Assembly: GCF_030864005.1 (NCBI RefSeq)
Contig: NZ_CP132976.1
Span: 3,658,001 to 3,722,000, forward strand
Source of the DNA: Achromobacter seleniivolatilans
GTDB taxonomy: Bacteria; Pseudomonadota; Gammaproteobacteria; Burkholderiales; Burkholderiaceae_B
Length of the DNA stretch: 64,000 nucleotides
Reading direction: 5' to 3'
The notes beneath the pieces are model-generated. The model saw only the letters and a list, made by a program, of their open reading frames with translations. It was not told the origin of the DNA and did not search any database. Shown one piece after another: positions 31,850 to 42,230 of this stretch (position 1 is the first letter of the stretch; each line of letters starts with the position of its first letter). Position numbers and translations under genes: made by a program.

Positions 31850-34009
31850 ATGGCCAAGATTGAAATGCCAACCCCCGGCGCAGGCGGCGGAGCCGCCCGT
31901 ACGCCGGCGGCAACACCGCAAGAACGTTCTTTCGGCATGTGGTCGAGCTCGCTGGTCGGGCCTGCCGTGCTGGACAGCCTGCGCAAGTTGTCGCCTGCTG
32001 CGCAGTTGAAGAATCCCGTGATGTTTGTGGTCTATGTGGGCAGCATCCTGACGACGCTGCTGTGGATCATGGCCCTGCGCGGCGAGGCCGAAGCTCCTGC
32101 GGGTTTCATCCTCGCCATCAGCGTATGGCTGTGGTTCACGGTGCTGTTCGCCAACTTTGCCGAGGCGCTGGCCGAAGGCCGCGGCAAGCAGCAAGCGGCC
32201 GCCTTGCGTGGCTTGCGCACCACCATCAACGCACGGCTGCTGAAAGGATTTCGCGAGGCCGACGCCCGCCAGGCCCACCCGGAGCAGTGGCGCGACAAGG
32301 CCGTCAGCCAAGCCTCGGGTTTGCTCCGCCGCGATGACATCGTGCTGGTCGAAGCGGGTGAGACCATTCCTGGCGACGGCCAGGTCGTCGCCGGTGTCGC
32401 CTCGGTGGATGAAAGCGCCATCACAGGGGAATCCGCGCCCGTCATCCGGGAATCCGGCGGTGATTTTTCGTCCGTCACCGGCGGCACGCGCGTGCTGTCC
32501 GACTGGATCTTCGTGCGTATAGCAGCCGATCCCGGCGAGAGCTTTCTGGATCGCATGATCGCCATGGTCGAAGGCGCCAAACGCCAGAAGACACCGAATG
32601 AATTGGCGCTGACCATTCTGCTGGTGGGCCTTACTGTCGTGTTCCTGCTGGTGGTCGTAACGCTGATGCCGTTCTCGATCTATGCCGTCAGCGCGGCCGG
32701 TGGCGGCGCGGCGGTTACGGTGACGGTATTGGTCGCGTTGCTGGTCTGCCTGATCCCCACCACCATCGGCGGCCTGCTGTCGGCCATCGGGGTCGCGGGC
32801 ATGAGCCGCATGATGAGCGCCAACGTCATCGCGACCTCGGGCCGAGCAGTGGAAGCCGCAGGCGACGTTGATGTGCTGCTGCTGGATAAGACGGGCACCA
32901 TCACCTTCGGCAACCGCCAGGCATCGACCTTCCTGCCCGCCCCCGGCGTGTCGCCGCGCGAGCTGGCCGATGCGGCCCGTCTGGCCTCGTTGGCCGACGA
33001 AACGCCGGAAGGCCGCAGCATCGTGGCGCTGGCCGATAAGGCCATCCACGCGCCCGCCGCCAACATGCTCAATGTCGAATTCGTGCCCTTCACGGCGCAG
33101 TCGCGCATGAGCGGCGTGAACCTTGGCGACCGCCTGATCCGCAAAGGCGCGGTGGATGCGATCCAGTCCTGGCTGGCCGCGCAGGATACCGTGGTCCCCG
33201 AGCAAGTGCTGCGCCTGGCTGAAGATGTGGCGCGCCGTGGCAGCACGCCGCTGATGGTCAGCGATGGCAACCGGGCGCTGGGCGTTGTCGAGCTGAAAGA
33301 CATCGTCAAGCCTGACATCCAGTCGCGCTTCGCGGAACTGCGGCGCATGGGCATCAAGACGGTGATGATCACGGGCGACAATAAGCTGACCGCGGCGTCC
33401 ATCGCCGCCGAAGCGGGCGTGGATGATTTTCTGGCCGAAGCCACGCCCGAAGCCAAGCTCAAACTGATCCGCGCCTACCAGGCCGAAGGCCGGTTGGTTG
33501 CGATGACAGGCGACGGCACCAACGACGCGCCCGCCTTGGCGCAGGCCGACGTAGCCGTGGCAATGAACTCGGGCACCCAGGCCGCGAAAGAGGCCGGCAA
33601 CATGGTGGACCTGGACTCCAATCCCACCAAGCTCATTGAAATCGTCGAAATCGGCAAACAGATGCTGATGACGCGCGGCGCGCTGACGACGTTCAGCGTG
33701 GCAAACGACGTGGCGAAGTATTTCGCCATCATTCCCGCCGCCTTCGCCACCGTCTACCCGCAGTTGAATGTGCTGAACATCATGGACCTGACGACGCCGG
33801 CCTCGGCCATCTTGTCGGCCGTGATCTTCAATGCCTTGATCATCGTTGTGCTGATCCCGCTGGCGCTCAAAGGCGTGCGCTATCGGCCGCTGGGCGCCTC
33901 GGTGCTGCTGCGCCGCAACCTGCTCATCTATGGCCTGGGCGGCCTGCTGGTGCCTTTCGTCGGCATCAAGCTCGTCGACATGGTGCTGGCCGCCCTGGGC
34001 TGGGTCTGA
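31850..34009 (+). CDS. kdpB: Potassium-transporting P-type ATPase subunit KdpB
   Basis: 719 residues from the ATG at 31850 with AGGAAAG upstream. ATP-hydrolysing subunit of Kdp. Actuator-domain TGESAPV (near residue 195), phosphorylation motif [11 protein letters not shown], nucleotide-domain KGA and hinge motif [24 protein letters not shown]. It couples ATP hydrolysis to K+ movement through KdpA. The N-terminal 30 residues are Ala/Pro/Gly-rich and slightly longer than in E. coli. Confidence 0.98.
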   Translation: MAKIEMPTPGAGGGAARTPAATPQERSFGMWSSSLVGPAVLDSLRKLSPAAQLKNPVMFVVYVGSILTTLLWIMALRGEAEAPAGFILAISVWLWFTVLFANFAEALAEGRGKQQAAALRGLRTTINARLLKGFREADARQAHPEQWRDKAVSQASGLLRRDDIVLVEAGETIPGDGQVVAGVASVDESAITGESAPVIRESGGDFSSVTGGTRVLSDWIFVRIAADPGESFLDRMIAMVEGAKRQKTPNELALTILLVGLTVVFLLVVVTLMPFSIYAVSAAGGGAAVTVTVLVALLVCLIPTTIGGLLSAIGVAGMSRMMSANVIATSGRAVEAAGDVDVLLLDKTGTITFGNRQASTFLPAPGVSPRELADAARLASLADETPEGRSIVALADKAIHAPAANMLNVEFVPFTAQSRMSGVNLGDRLIRKGAVDAIQSWLAAQDTVVPEQVLRLAEDVARRGSTPLMVSDGNRALGVVELKDIVKPDIQSRFAELRRMGIKTVMITGDNKLTAASIAAEAGVDDFLAEATPEAKLKLIRAYQAEGRLVAMTGDGTNDAPALAQADVAVAMNSGTQAAKEAGNMVDLDSNPTKLIEIVEIGKQMLMTRGALTTFSVANDVAKYFAIIPAAFATVYPQLNVLNIMDLTTPASAILSAVIFNALIIVVLIPLALKGVRYRPLGASVLLRRNLLIYGLGGLLVPFVGIKLVDMVLAALGWV

Positions 34010-34039
34010 CCCCCGCCCGACACAAGCAAGGAATCCATC

Positions 34040-34660
34040 ATGAAACACACTATGCAATCCGCCCCATCCCTGCCCCGTCAAGGCGGCATCCTGCGCCCCG
34101 CGCTGGTCGTTTTCGCGGCCCTGTCGCTGGTGACAGGGCTGGCCTACCCGTTCCTGACGCGCGGCGTGGCGGCTGTCGTGTTCCCGCACGAAGCGGCAGG
34201 CTCGTTGATCACGCAAGGCGACAAGATTGTGGGCTCTGAGTTGATCGGCCAAACCTTCACATCGCCGCAGTATTTCTGGAGCCGTCCGTCGGCCACCGCG
34301 CCCATGCCATATAACGGCGCGGCGTCCGGCGGGTCCAATCTGGGCCCTCGCAACCCCGCGCTGGCGGAAGCCATCCAGGCGCGTATTGCGGCCCTGAAGG
34401 CGGCAGACCCTGACAACCCCACGCCCGTGCCGGTAGATCTGATCACGGCTTCGGGCAGCGGGCTCGATCCGCACATCAGTCCGGCAGCCGCCGCCTACCA
34501 GGCGGCGCGCGTGGCGCGGGTCCGGCATTTGACGCGCGCGCAGATCGATGCGCTGATTCAGGCCCACACCGAAAAGCCATGGCTGGGCGTCCTGGGAGAC
34601 CCGGCCGTCAACGTGCTGACGCTGAATCTGGCGTTGGATCAATTGAGTCCGGCGCGCTGA
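34040..34660 (+). CDS. kdpC: Potassium-transporting ATPase subunit KdpC
   Basis: 206 residues, AAGGAAT before the ATG. One N-terminal membrane helix (about 19-41) then a periplasmic domain with [45 protein letters not shown] and [15 protein letters not shown]. KdpC stabilises the complex and may raise its affinity for K+. Confidence 0.97.
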   Translation: MKHTMQSAPSLPRQGGILRPALVVFAALSLVTGLAYPFLTRGVAAVVFPHEAAGSLITQGDKIVGSELIGQTFTSPQYFWSRPSATAPMPYNGAASGGSNLGPRNPALAEAIQARIAALKAADPDNPTPVPVDLITASGSGLDPHISPAAAAYQAARVARVRHLTRAQIDALIQAHTEKPWLGVLGDPAVNVLTLNLALDQLSPAR

Positions 34661-34711
34661 TGGCGCAGCGTATAGTATTGCCAGCCGTCCCCCTCCTACT
34701 CTTGCGCGTTC

Positions 34712-37498
34712 ATGGCTGATATTGCTGGCGAGCGTCCCGATCCGGACGCGCTCTTGAAGACCCTGGACGACGCCGCCCGGCAAGCGGTGCGCGGCAAGCT
34801 GCGCGTGTACTTCGGATCGTCGGCCGGCGTGGGCAAGACCTACGCCATGCTGGTCGCGGCCCGCGCGCAGGCAGCCCAGGGCGCCAGCGTGCTGGCCGGC
34901 ATCGTCGAAACCCATGGCCGCCGCGAAACCGCGACCTTGCTGGACGGTCTGACGATACTGCCGCTGAAAGAAGTGGCGTACCGTGGCCACGTGCTGAAGG
35001 AGTTCGATCTGGACGGCGCGCTGGCTGCGCGCCCGGGACTGGTGCTGGTTGACGAGCTGGCGCACTCCAACGCGCCAGGTTCACGCCACGCCAAGCGCTG
35101 GCAAGACATCGAAGAACTGTTGGCCGCCGGCATCGATGTCTGGACCACGCTGAACGTGCAGCACCTGGACAGCCTGAACGAAGCCGTAGGCAGCATCACG
35201 GGCGTGCGGGTCTGGGAGACCGTGCCCGACGAAGTCTTTGACGCCGCCGATGAAGTCATCCTGGTAGATCTTTCAGCAGACGAACTTCTGCGCCGGCTAA
35301 AAGAAGGCAAGGTCTACCTGCCCGAACAAGCCCGCCACGCCACCCGCAATTTCTTTCGCAAAGGCAATCTGATTGCCTTGCGCGAATTGGCGTTGCGCCG
35401 CACGGCAGACCATGTGGACGACGACGTCCAGGCCTACCGCCGCGACCGTGCCATTGAACCGGTGTGGCGCACGCGCGAGGCAGTCGTCGCCTGCATCGGA
35501 CCCGATGCCGACGCCGAATATGTCATCCGCAGCGCTCATCGCCTCAGCCAGCAGCTGGAATGCGATCTGCACGTTGTCACCATCGACACCCCGCGCGCGG
35601 CGCCAACGCCGCAGGCGGAACAGGACCGCATGCAACGCAGCCTGGCGCTGGCCGACTCGCTGGGCGCGCGCACGGAAACGCTGGCGGGCGGCGACATGGT
35701 CGATGCCGTTGTCCGCTATGTGCGCCGCCACAATATCACCAAGGCCATCGTGGGCCGCACCCGCGCCACGGGCCTGCAACGCTTGCGCCTGTCCGTGTCC
35801 GCCCTGCTTACCGCCGCCATTACGCCCGGCTGGCTTTGGCGCCGTCACAGCTTTGCCGACATGCTGGCCGCTGGCTGCCCCGAAATCGACATCATCCGCC
35901 TGGGCGCGCCGCCCTTGCCTGCCAGCGCCGCCCCCGGCCGCGATCCGCTCACGCTTGGACGCCGGGCCCGCTCGGCCACCGACGATCGCAACGGCTCTCC
36001 ATGGGCCGGATATGCCTGGGCGCTGTGCTATTGCGCTGCGGCCACCGGGCTGTCGATGCTGGCGTTTCCGGTGCTGCACCAGACCAATATCGTCATGCTC
36101 TTCCTGCTGGCGGTCGTGGGCGTGGCGCTGCGCCATGGCAGAGGGCCGGCCGCGCTGGCTTCGGTCGTCAGCGTGGCGCTTTTCGACTTTTTCTTTGTGC
36201 AGCCTCTGGCCTCGTTCGCAGTATCAGATGTGCAATATCTTCTGACCTTCGGGGTGTTGCTGTCCGTGGGACTGCTCATCGGGCAACTGACCGCCGGCCT
36301 GCGCTTGCAGGCTCTGGCGTCCGTCAAACGCGAGGCCGACGCGCGCAGCCTGTATGAGTTTGCACGCGAGCTGTCATCCGCATTGCTGCCCGAGCAAATC
36401 GTGGCGTCGGCTGGCGCCTTCGTCCACGCCACCTTTGGCTCGCGCTGCGCGCTCTATATCTTGGGTCTGGACGACAGGCTGAAGCTGGCCTCGCCCGCCG
36501 CCGACGACATGCCGCCGCTGGAATCCGCGCTGGCCCAATGGGTCTACGATCACGGCCAGCCTGCGGGCGCGGGTACGGCCACCTTGTCCAACAGCGACCT
36601 GCTGTACCTGCCGCTGAAGGCGCCCATGCGCACGCGTGGCGTATTGGCGCTGGCAGCGCCGCGCCGCAGCCTTTTTTCCCATCCGGATTCCCGCCGTCAG
36701 ATCGAGGCCTACGCTACCCTGATCGCCATTGCGCTGGAACGCCTGCACTATGTGGAAGTGGCCCAGCAAGCGCTGGTCAGCATGGAATCCGAACGGCTGC
36801 GCAACTCCTTGCTGGCCGCGGTATCGCATGACCTGCGCACGCCGCTGACCAGTCTGGTCGGCATGACCGATACGCTGATGCGTCAGCAATCAACGCTGCC
36901 GCCCGATATTCAAGACACCATCCGCGCCATGCGCGATCAAGCCCAGCGCATGCACGCGCTGGTGGTCAATCTGCTGGACATGGCGCGTCTGCAAAGCCGC
37001 GACACGCCGCTGCGGCTGGAATGGCAATCCATTGAAGAATTGGTGGGTGCGTCTCTGGCCGCCATGCGCGAATCGCTGGCTGCTCACCGCGTCACGGTGG
37101 CCAGCCTGTCGTACCTGCCCCTGGTGGAATGCGATGGCGTGCTGATCGAGCGCGTGCTGTGCAATTTGCTGGAAAACGCCGCCAAGTACACGCCTGCTGG
37201 CAGCACTCTGCATCTGCATGCGGCAGTTCATGAAAACGAACTGCGCGTGGCCGTCAGCGACAACGGACCCGGCGTCGCGCCTGGCGCCGAACGCCGCATA
37301 TTTGAAAAATTCACGCGCGGCGAACGCGAATCCGCGACCCCGGGCGTCGGCCTGGGCCTGGCGGTGTGCGAAGCCATCATCACGGCTCATCACGGCCGCA
37401 TCTGGGTCGAGCACACGCCTGGGCTGGCGTCTGGCGCGCAATTCGTATTCAGCCTGCCGCTGGGCACCCCGCCCCCCATGCACCCCGAAACCCTTTGA
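34712..37498 (+). CDS. kdpD: Osmosensitive potassium-channel sensor histidine kinase KdpD
   Basis: 928 residues. N-terminal KdpD domain with Walker A GSSAGVGKT (35-43) and DELAHSNAPGSRHAKRWQD; a USP-like domain (about 245-370) that in E. coli binds c-di-nucleotides or UspC; four membrane helices (about 435-525); a GAF-type region; the HisKA H-box with phospho-acceptor His706 (SHDLRTPLTS); and an ATPase domain with NLLENAAKYTP and GVGLGLAVCEAI. It senses low K+ and ionic strength and phosphorylates KdpE. Starts 51 bp after kdpC. Confidence 0.97.
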   Translation: MADIAGERPDPDALLKTLDDAARQAVRGKLRVYFGSSAGVGKTYAMLVAARAQAAQGASVLAGIVETHGRRETATLLDGLTILPLKEVAYRGHVLKEFDLDGALAARPGLVLVDELAHSNAPGSRHAKRWQDIEELLAAGIDVWTTLNVQHLDSLNEAVGSITGVRVWETVPDEVFDAADEVILVDLSADELLRRLKEGKVYLPEQARHATRNFFRKGNLIALRELALRRTADHVDDDVQAYRRDRAIEPVWRTREAVVACIGPDADAEYVIRSAHRLSQQLECDLHVVTIDTPRAAPTPQAEQDRMQRSLALADSLGARTETLAGGDMVDAVVRYVRRHNITKAIVGRTRATGLQRLRLSVSALLTAAITPGWLWRRHSFADMLAAGCPEIDIIRLGAPPLPASAAPGRDPLTLGRRARSATDDRNGSPWAGYAWALCYCAAATGLSMLAFPVLHQTNIVMLFLLAVVGVALRHGRGPAALASVVSVALFDFFFVQPLASFAVSDVQYLLTFGVLLSVGLLIGQLTAGLRLQALASVKREADARSLYEFARELSSALLPEQIVASAGAFVHATFGSRCALYILGLDDRLKLASPAADDMPPLESALAQWVYDHGQPAGAGTATLSNSDLLYLPLKAPMRTRGVLALAAPRRSLFSHPDSRRQIEAYATLIAIALERLHYVEVAQQALVSMESERLRNSLLAAVSHDLRTPLTSLVGMTDTLMRQQSTLPPDIQDTIRAMRDQAQRMHALVVNLLDMARLQSRDTPLRLEWQSIEELVGASLAAMRESLAAHRVTVASLSYLPLVECDGVLIERVLCNLLENAAKYTPAGSTLHLHAAVHENELRVAVSDNGPGVAPGAERRIFEKFTRGERESATPGVGLGLAVCEAIITAHHGRIWVEHTPGLASGAQFVFSLPLGTPPPMHPETL

Positions 37499-37510
37499 AA
37501 GCCAAGCCGT

Positions 37511-38203
37511 ATGTTTGACTACCAGCCTACCGTCCTGATCATCGAAGATGACGCCAACATCCGGCGTTTCGTCCGCCAGGCCCTGGAAAGCGAGGGCTGC
37601 ACGGTTCATGAGGCCGACACCGTCAAGCGCGGGCTGATCGAAGCCGGTACCCGTCAACCCGACGCCATCGTGCTGGACCTGGGATTACCCGACGAAGACG
37701 GCATGACGTTGATTCGTGAACTTCGCGGCTGGACCGAGGTGCCGGTGCTGGTGCTGTCCGCCCGCAGCGCCGAGGCCGACAAGGTGGCGGCGCTGGATGC
37801 GGGGGCTGATGACTATCTGACCAAGCCCTTCGGCGTCAGCGAGCTGCTGGCCAGGCTGCGGGTGCTATTGCGCCGTCATGCCAAGGGTGGCGCGGGCAAT
37901 GCGGCGGAGATTTCTTTTGGCGACGTGCGCGTGGACTTCTCCAAGCGGGTGGTGGAACGCGCGGGCCAGCACGTGCACCTGACTGCGATGGAGTACCGCC
38001 TGCTTGCAGCATTGCTGGCGCATCGCGGCAAGGTGATGACGCATCGTGAACTGCTGCGCGATGTGTGGGGGCCGTCGCATGTTGAAAGCAATCACTACTT
38101 GCGCATCTACATGGGCCATTTGCGCCAGAAGCTGGAAGCGGACCCCGCCCAGCCCGTATTCCTGCTGACTGAAATCGGCGTCGGCTACCGCTTCGCAGGA
38201 TAA
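37511..38203 (+). CDS. kdpE: Two-component response regulator KdpE
   Basis: 230 residues, OmpR/PhoB type. Receiver domain with acidic IEDD, phospho-acceptor Asp56 (VLDLGLPDEDG) and KPFG; C-terminal winged helix (about 135-228) with HLTAMEYRLLAALLAHRGKVMTHRELLRDVWG. Activates kdpFABC, probably at the two tandem boxes found at 29682-29739. Confidence 0.97.
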   Translation: MFDYQPTVLIIEDDANIRRFVRQALESEGCTVHEADTVKRGLIEAGTRQPDAIVLDLGLPDEDGMTLIRELRGWTEVPVLVLSARSAEADKVAALDAGADDYLTKPFGVSELLARLRVLLRRHAKGGAGNAAEISFGDVRVDFSKRVVERAGQHVHLTAMEYRLLAALLAHRGKVMTHRELLRDVWGPSHVESNHYLRIYMGHLRQKLEADPAQPVFLLTEIGVGYRFAG

Positions 38204-38331
38204 GACGCCGCATCTGCCCAGCCCCGTCGCAATGAATTGATGCCGCGTTTACGCGGGACGCGCGACTCTTATCTCGCCCTTTATGCCGATGCTCCTATTG
38301 TTGCGATCCCGTTCAACATCAGGAGCATCCC

Positions 38332-39093
38332 ATGTCCCGCAACACCCTGGCCGCGCTTGCGCTGCTGACTCTGACCTGCACCGCCAACGCCAATGACGCG
38401 CCAGCCGCAACCGACGCAACGTCCGACTACACGCTGACGGCCAACGTCACGCTGGCCAGCCAGTACCGCTACCGCGGCTTGATGCAAACCAATAACAAAC
38501 CCGCCATTCAAGGCGGCTTTGACCTTGCCCACGCCAGCGGTTTTTACCTGGGCAACTGGAACTCCAGCATCAGCTGGCTTGGCGACAGCAACAGCCGCGT
38601 GTCCGCACCCGTGGAAATGGATTTTTATGGCGGCTACAAGGGCAACCTTGCCGACGGACTGCCGGTAGATCTGGGCGTCTTGCAGTACTACTACCCCGGC
38701 GACTACCCGTCGGGCTACACCAGCCCCGACACGACAGAACTCTACGCCGGCATAGGCTACGGCCCGGTGATGTTCAAGTATTCCATCGCCATGACCAATC
38801 TGTTCGGATTCGCCGACAGCAAGTACAGCCAATATTTCGACCTGTCGGGCAACTTTGACACGGGGGTCTGGGGCCTGACGGTCAACGCCCACATCGGCCG
38901 TCAACTGGTGCGCAACGTGAATAACGGCTCCTACACCGACTGGAAACTCGGCCTGACCAAAGACTTCGGGCAAGGTCTGTCCGTGTCGCTGGCCTACCTG
39001 GACACCAATGCCGACCGTGCCGTTTACACCAACACGCATGGCCGCGACATGGGCCGTGCGACCGGTTTGTTGTCCCTCACCAAGACCTTCTGA
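38332..39093 (+). CDS. TorF-family putative outer-membrane porin
   Basis: 253 residues, AGGAGCATCC before the ATG. Signal peptide of about 20 residues (ending CTANA). The mature protein has beta-barrel periodicity, with the family signature YRYRGLMQTNNKPAIQGGFDLAHASGFYLGNW and a terminal aromatic residue (SLTKTF) as in outer-membrane barrels. Members are annotated as TorF/Gcw_chp proteins, with a proposed role in small-molecule passage. Follows kdpE by 128 bp with its own region upstream. Confidence 0.87.
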   Translation: MSRNTLAALALLTLTCTANANDAPAATDATSDYTLTANVTLASQYRYRGLMQTNNKPAIQGGFDLAHASGFYLGNWNSSISWLGDSNSRVSAPVEMDFYGGYKGNLADGLPVDLGVLQYYYPGDYPSGYTSPDTTELYAGIGYGPVMFKYSIAMTNLFGFADSKYSQYFDLSGNFDTGVWGLTVNAHIGRQLVRNVNNGSYTDWKLGLTKDFGQGLSVSLAYLDTNADRAVYTNTHGRDMGRATGLLSLTKTF

Positions 39094-39234
39094 ACCGTCA
39101 GGGCGTTGACGCGATTTTTACGCGGCGCGCCCGCATTTATCGGCAGGATTTACGGCACGATTTCTATAGTGGAATCGTCATCAACCAACCGGATACGCAG
39201 ACCGCCGCACACGGCGCCTGTACCCCGACCCGCC

Positions 39235-39564
39235 ATGATCCCCAGACTGGACCGCCGTCCGCCCCATTCCCCCGATCGTTTTTCCGCTGCGCCCGAAGCG
39301 CAACCGGCCCCACGCGAGATGGTCGCGCTGACCGTCAGAATAGACACCCTGGATGCGTTGAACGTGCGCCTGGCGCTGCACCGCGAATTGGGAGCGCGCA
39401 TCGGCATTTATGTCCTGTCCGTGGACCACGCCCATGCGCAAAGCACGCTGCAACTCCAGTGCGCCCGCAGCGAGTTGGATGCCTTGATGCACGCCGTCAT
39501 GTGCGGCCTGCCCCAAGCCGAGTTCGGCCCGGTTCGCCCGGCCCCTGCCATCACGGTGCAATAA
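39235..39564 (+). CDS. Hypothetical protein with ACT-like pattern
   Basis: 109 residues from the ATG at 39235; the open frame extends to 39106, but the extra N-terminus is Arg-rich and looks untranslated. The region about 29-95 (VALTVRIDTLDALNVRLALHRELGARIGIYVLSVDH, then a short beta-strand and helix) has the beta-alpha-beta pattern of ACT domains, without a recognised family. Three bases before the DapA-like gene, so probably co-translated with it. The start site is uncertain. Confidence 0.5.
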   Translation: MIPRLDRRPPHSPDRFSAAPEAQPAPREMVALTVRIDTLDALNVRLALHRELGARIGIYVLSVDHAHAQSTLQLQCARSELDALMHAVMCGLPQAEFGPVRPAPAITVQ

Positions 39565-39567
39565 GCC

Positions 39568-40467
39568 ATGGACATGCCTATCAAACCGGTTTTTGAGGGC
39601 ATTTGGCTGCCCATGGTCACGCCAATGCGGGGCGGTTATGTGGATCTGGACGCCGCCCAGGCGTTGGCCCGCTACTATCGCAACGCAGGCATCGCGGGCT
39701 TGGTCCTGTTCGGTTCCACGGGGGAAGGCAATCTGCTCAGTCTGTCGGAAAAGTGCGACATGATCGACGCCATTCTTAGCGATCCGCACGCCTTGCCACT
39801 GGTGTTTGGCGCAGGCGGCGTGGATACTCGCGGCGTCGCGACCGCCATCCGGCGCCTGGACAAATATGCACCCGCTGCTTATCTGGTGCCGCCCCCTTAC
39901 TACTTGGGGCCATCCCAAGCGGGCATCCTGTGGCACTACCGGCAGATCGCATGGGCCACCGAACGCCCCATCATTCTGTACAACATACCGAAACGCACCG
40001 GCGTGACGATGACCGTGGAAACCATGGAAACGCTGGCCGCGCTACCCAACTTTCCTGCCGTCAAAGAGTGCAATCCGCCGGTGCTCGCCACCCTGAACGC
40101 GCGCGGCAAGCTGGCGGCGTTATGCGGTGAAGATCTGGCCTTTCTTGATCATTTTCTTGCGGGCGGCCGCGGCGCCATTCCTGCCGCCGCGCATCTGTAT
40201 CCCGAACGCTATGTCGAAGTCATGCAACTGGCCCGCGACGGCCACATCGAAGCCGCGCGCGAACTATTCGAGCCGCTGCGGGGACTGATCCGCCTGTTGT
40301 TCTCCGAACCCAACCCCGCACCCATCAAGCGCGCACTGGCCATGCAGGGGCTTATCGCCGACGAACTGCGCATGCCCATGATGCCCGCAAGCCGCGAGCT
40401 GGGCTCGCGCTTGCAGCGCGCAATGAGCGTGGTTCAGGGTTCGTCTAGCCGGCTACAGACAGCTTGA
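39568..40467 (+). CDS. DapA-superfamily enzyme (4-hydroxy-tetrahydrodipicolinate synthase-like)
   Basis: 299 residues. Class I aldolase fold with [10 protein letters not shown] (49-58), catalytic Tyr138 ([10 protein letters not shown]) and Schiff-base Lys166 (AVKECNP). These match authentic dihydrodipicolinate synthases more closely than the copy at the left edge of the window. It could make the lysine/peptidoglycan precursor, but another copy elsewhere in the genome is likely. The 3' end overlaps the convergent chemoreceptor gene by 23 bp. Confidence 0.88.
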   Translation: MDMPIKPVFEGIWLPMVTPMRGGYVDLDAAQALARYYRNAGIAGLVLFGSTGEGNLLSLSEKCDMIDAILSDPHALPLVFGAGGVDTRGVATAIRRLDKYAPAAYLVPPPYYLGPSQAGILWHYRQIAWATERPIILYNIPKRTGVTMTVETMETLAALPNFPAVKECNPPVLATLNARGKLAALCGEDLAFLDHFLAGGRGAIPAAAHLYPERYVEVMQLARDGHIEAARELFEPLRGLIRLLFSEPNPAPIKRALAMQGLIADELRMPMMPASRELGSRLQRAMSVVQGSSSRLQTA

Positions 40468-41986
40468 ACACAGACACCGCACGCGCCAGGTCGTCGGCCT
40501 GTTCGTGCAAGGTCGCGGCCGATGCCGCAAATTCCTCGACCAGCGCGGCGTTTTGCTGCGTCACACTGTCCAGGTGGGTCACGGCCTGATTGATCTGTTC
40601 AATGCCCACGCTCTGCTCGGTCGACGCGGTGGCAATCTCGCCCATCAGCGGCGCGCTGGTGGTGGCCGATTCCAGCACGCTGCTCATCGTGGCGCTGGCT
40701 TGCTCAACGCGCTGACTGCCCCGCGCCACGGAATCCGAGGACGCCTCGATCAACCCCTTGATCTCCTTGGCGGCAGTGGCCGAGCGCTGGGCCAAAGCGC
40801 GCACCTCGCCTGCCACGACGGCAAACCCCCGCCCCTGCTCGCCGGCCCGCGCCGCTTCCACGGCCGCGTTCAATGCCAGGATGTTGGTCTGGAAGGCAAT
40901 GCCATCAATCACGCTGATGATCTCGTCAATGCGTTGCGAGCTGTGCGAGATCTCGCCCATCGCATCAATGGCATGCTGGGTCTCTTCGCTACCCTGGCGC
41001 GCCAACTGCGCTGACTGGCTTGCCAACGAACTGACTTCACGCACATGGTCGGCGCTTTGCTTGGCCGTGGCGGTTATCTGTTCCACGCTAGCTGCCGTCT
41101 GTTCCAGCGCGGCAGCTTGCTTTTCGGTACGGTCCGACAAGTCCATGCTCCCTGCGGCGATCTGACGCGAAGCGGCTGCGATCGAACCTGTCGAGTGCAC
41201 AATGCTGCGAACCGCCACATCCAGGCGCTGCTGCATGCGGGCCATCCCGTCAAACAAGCGGCCGATTTCACCGCGGTGATGGCGCGAAATGACGCTGGAC
41301 AGGTCGCCATTGGCCACCCTTTCACACAGCGCCACGGCCTCATCCAGCGGGCTGATGACATGCGTGCGGAAGAAGCGCAATGCAGCCAACAGCACCAGCG
41401 CCAGCAAACCCAGCGTCACGCTGCCTTGCCGCCACAAGGTGCCGTAGAACGCCGCATCAACATCATCCACGTACAGACCCGTAAACAGCAGCCAGCCCCA
41501 TTCGTTGTCATACGTGGCATAGCTGATCTTCGGCAAGGCTTCTTCCTCGCCCGGACGGGGGAATCGGTACTGCACATAACCGCCGCCTCCCTTGCCTTGC
41601 GCATACAGATCTTCAAAGATCGGCAGGCCATCAACGTCCTTGATGGCGCGCACGTTTGTGCCCACAAGCTTGGCATCAGGGTGGACGAGCAGGTTGTAGT
41701 CGTCGCCAAACGCGCCTACATAACCGTCAGCGCCATAACGCAGTTGCGCCAGCCGGCGCGCCACATTGCGTTTCGCGTCAGCCAAGGGCATGCCCTCGGC
41801 CGCGCTTTGCTTGCCATTGCGCAGAATGCCTGCCGCCAGATCCAGCACATGACGCAATTCGGTCTTGCGCTCGGCAACCATATCGGCGCGGCGCTCCCAA
41901 GCGTCCCATGCGCCCAGGGCCAGCACGGCAGCGCCGATCGCAAAGACGAACCACAACAACTCTCGGCGCAAACTCGAATTCTTCAC
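40445..41986 (-). CDS. Methyl-accepting chemotaxis protein with single Cache domain
   Basis: 513 residues. Helix 1 at about 10-29, a periplasmic sCache_2-type sensor at about 32-180 ([54 protein letters not shown]), helix 2 at about 187-207, HAMP at about 208-262, then the signalling hairpin with tip [37 protein letters not shown]. Small carboxylates are common ligands for such sensors. The C-terminus VFKLSVAG has no NWETF-type tether for CheR. Stops overlap the DapA-like gene. Confidence 0.95.
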   Translation of the reverse strand: MKNSSLRRELLWFVFAIGAAVLALGAWDAWERRADMVAERKTELRHVLDLAAGILRNGKQSAAEGMPLADAKRNVARRLAQLRYGADGYVGAFGDDYNLLVHPDAKLVGTNVRAIKDVDGLPIFEDLYAQGKGGGGYVQYRFPRPGEEEALPKISYATYDNEWGWLLFTGLYVDDVDAAFYGTLWRQGSVTLGLLALVLLAALRFFRTHVISPLDEAVALCERVANGDLSSVISRHHRGEIGRLFDGMARMQQRLDVAVRSIVHSTGSIAAASRQIAAGSMDLSDRTEKQAAALEQTAASVEQITATAKQSADHVREVSSLASQSAQLARQGSEETQHAIDAMGEISHSSQRIDEIISVIDGIAFQTNILALNAAVEAARAGEQGRGFAVVAGEVRALAQRSATAAKEIKGLIEASSDSVARGSQRVEQASATMSSVLESATTSAPLMGEIATASTEQSVGIEQINQAVTHLDSVTQQNAALVEEFAASAATLHEQADDLARAVSVFKLSVAG

Positions 41987-42146
41987 AGGCTCTCCTCTTG
42001 ATGCCCATTCTTGCGCGTGAAACTGTTAGCGGCAGAATGTGACGGTTTATGTATTGCGTTTCATCAGGATACGGGGAGCCAGCAGGGTTTTCACTTAGAT
42101 CAAACGGCAATATTGATATAACGCAAAGGCATCAGGAAAAGGCCAT

Positions 42147-42188
42147 AAAAAAACGCAAGGCGTCCGGATAGGGAGGACGCCTTGCGTT
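42147..42188 (-). terminator. Terminator of the O-antigen-ligase-family gene
   Basis: 14-bp perfect stem (AACGCAAGGCGTCC with its complement at 42175-42188), loop of nine bases, then seven T residues on the minus strand, about 40 bp past the stop. Confidence 0.93.
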
Positions 42189-42230
42189 CTGAATTCCATA
42201 TGTGGCGGGCCTTGCCGCCGTGTTCCTACA

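Noticed and set aside
31838..35065. 1075-codon open frame on the minus strand opposite kdpB, kdpC and kdpD
   Set aside because: It is a shadow of GC-rich coding sequence: composition is His/Gln/Arg-rich, no domain is recognisable, and the plus strand carries clear Kdp proteins.
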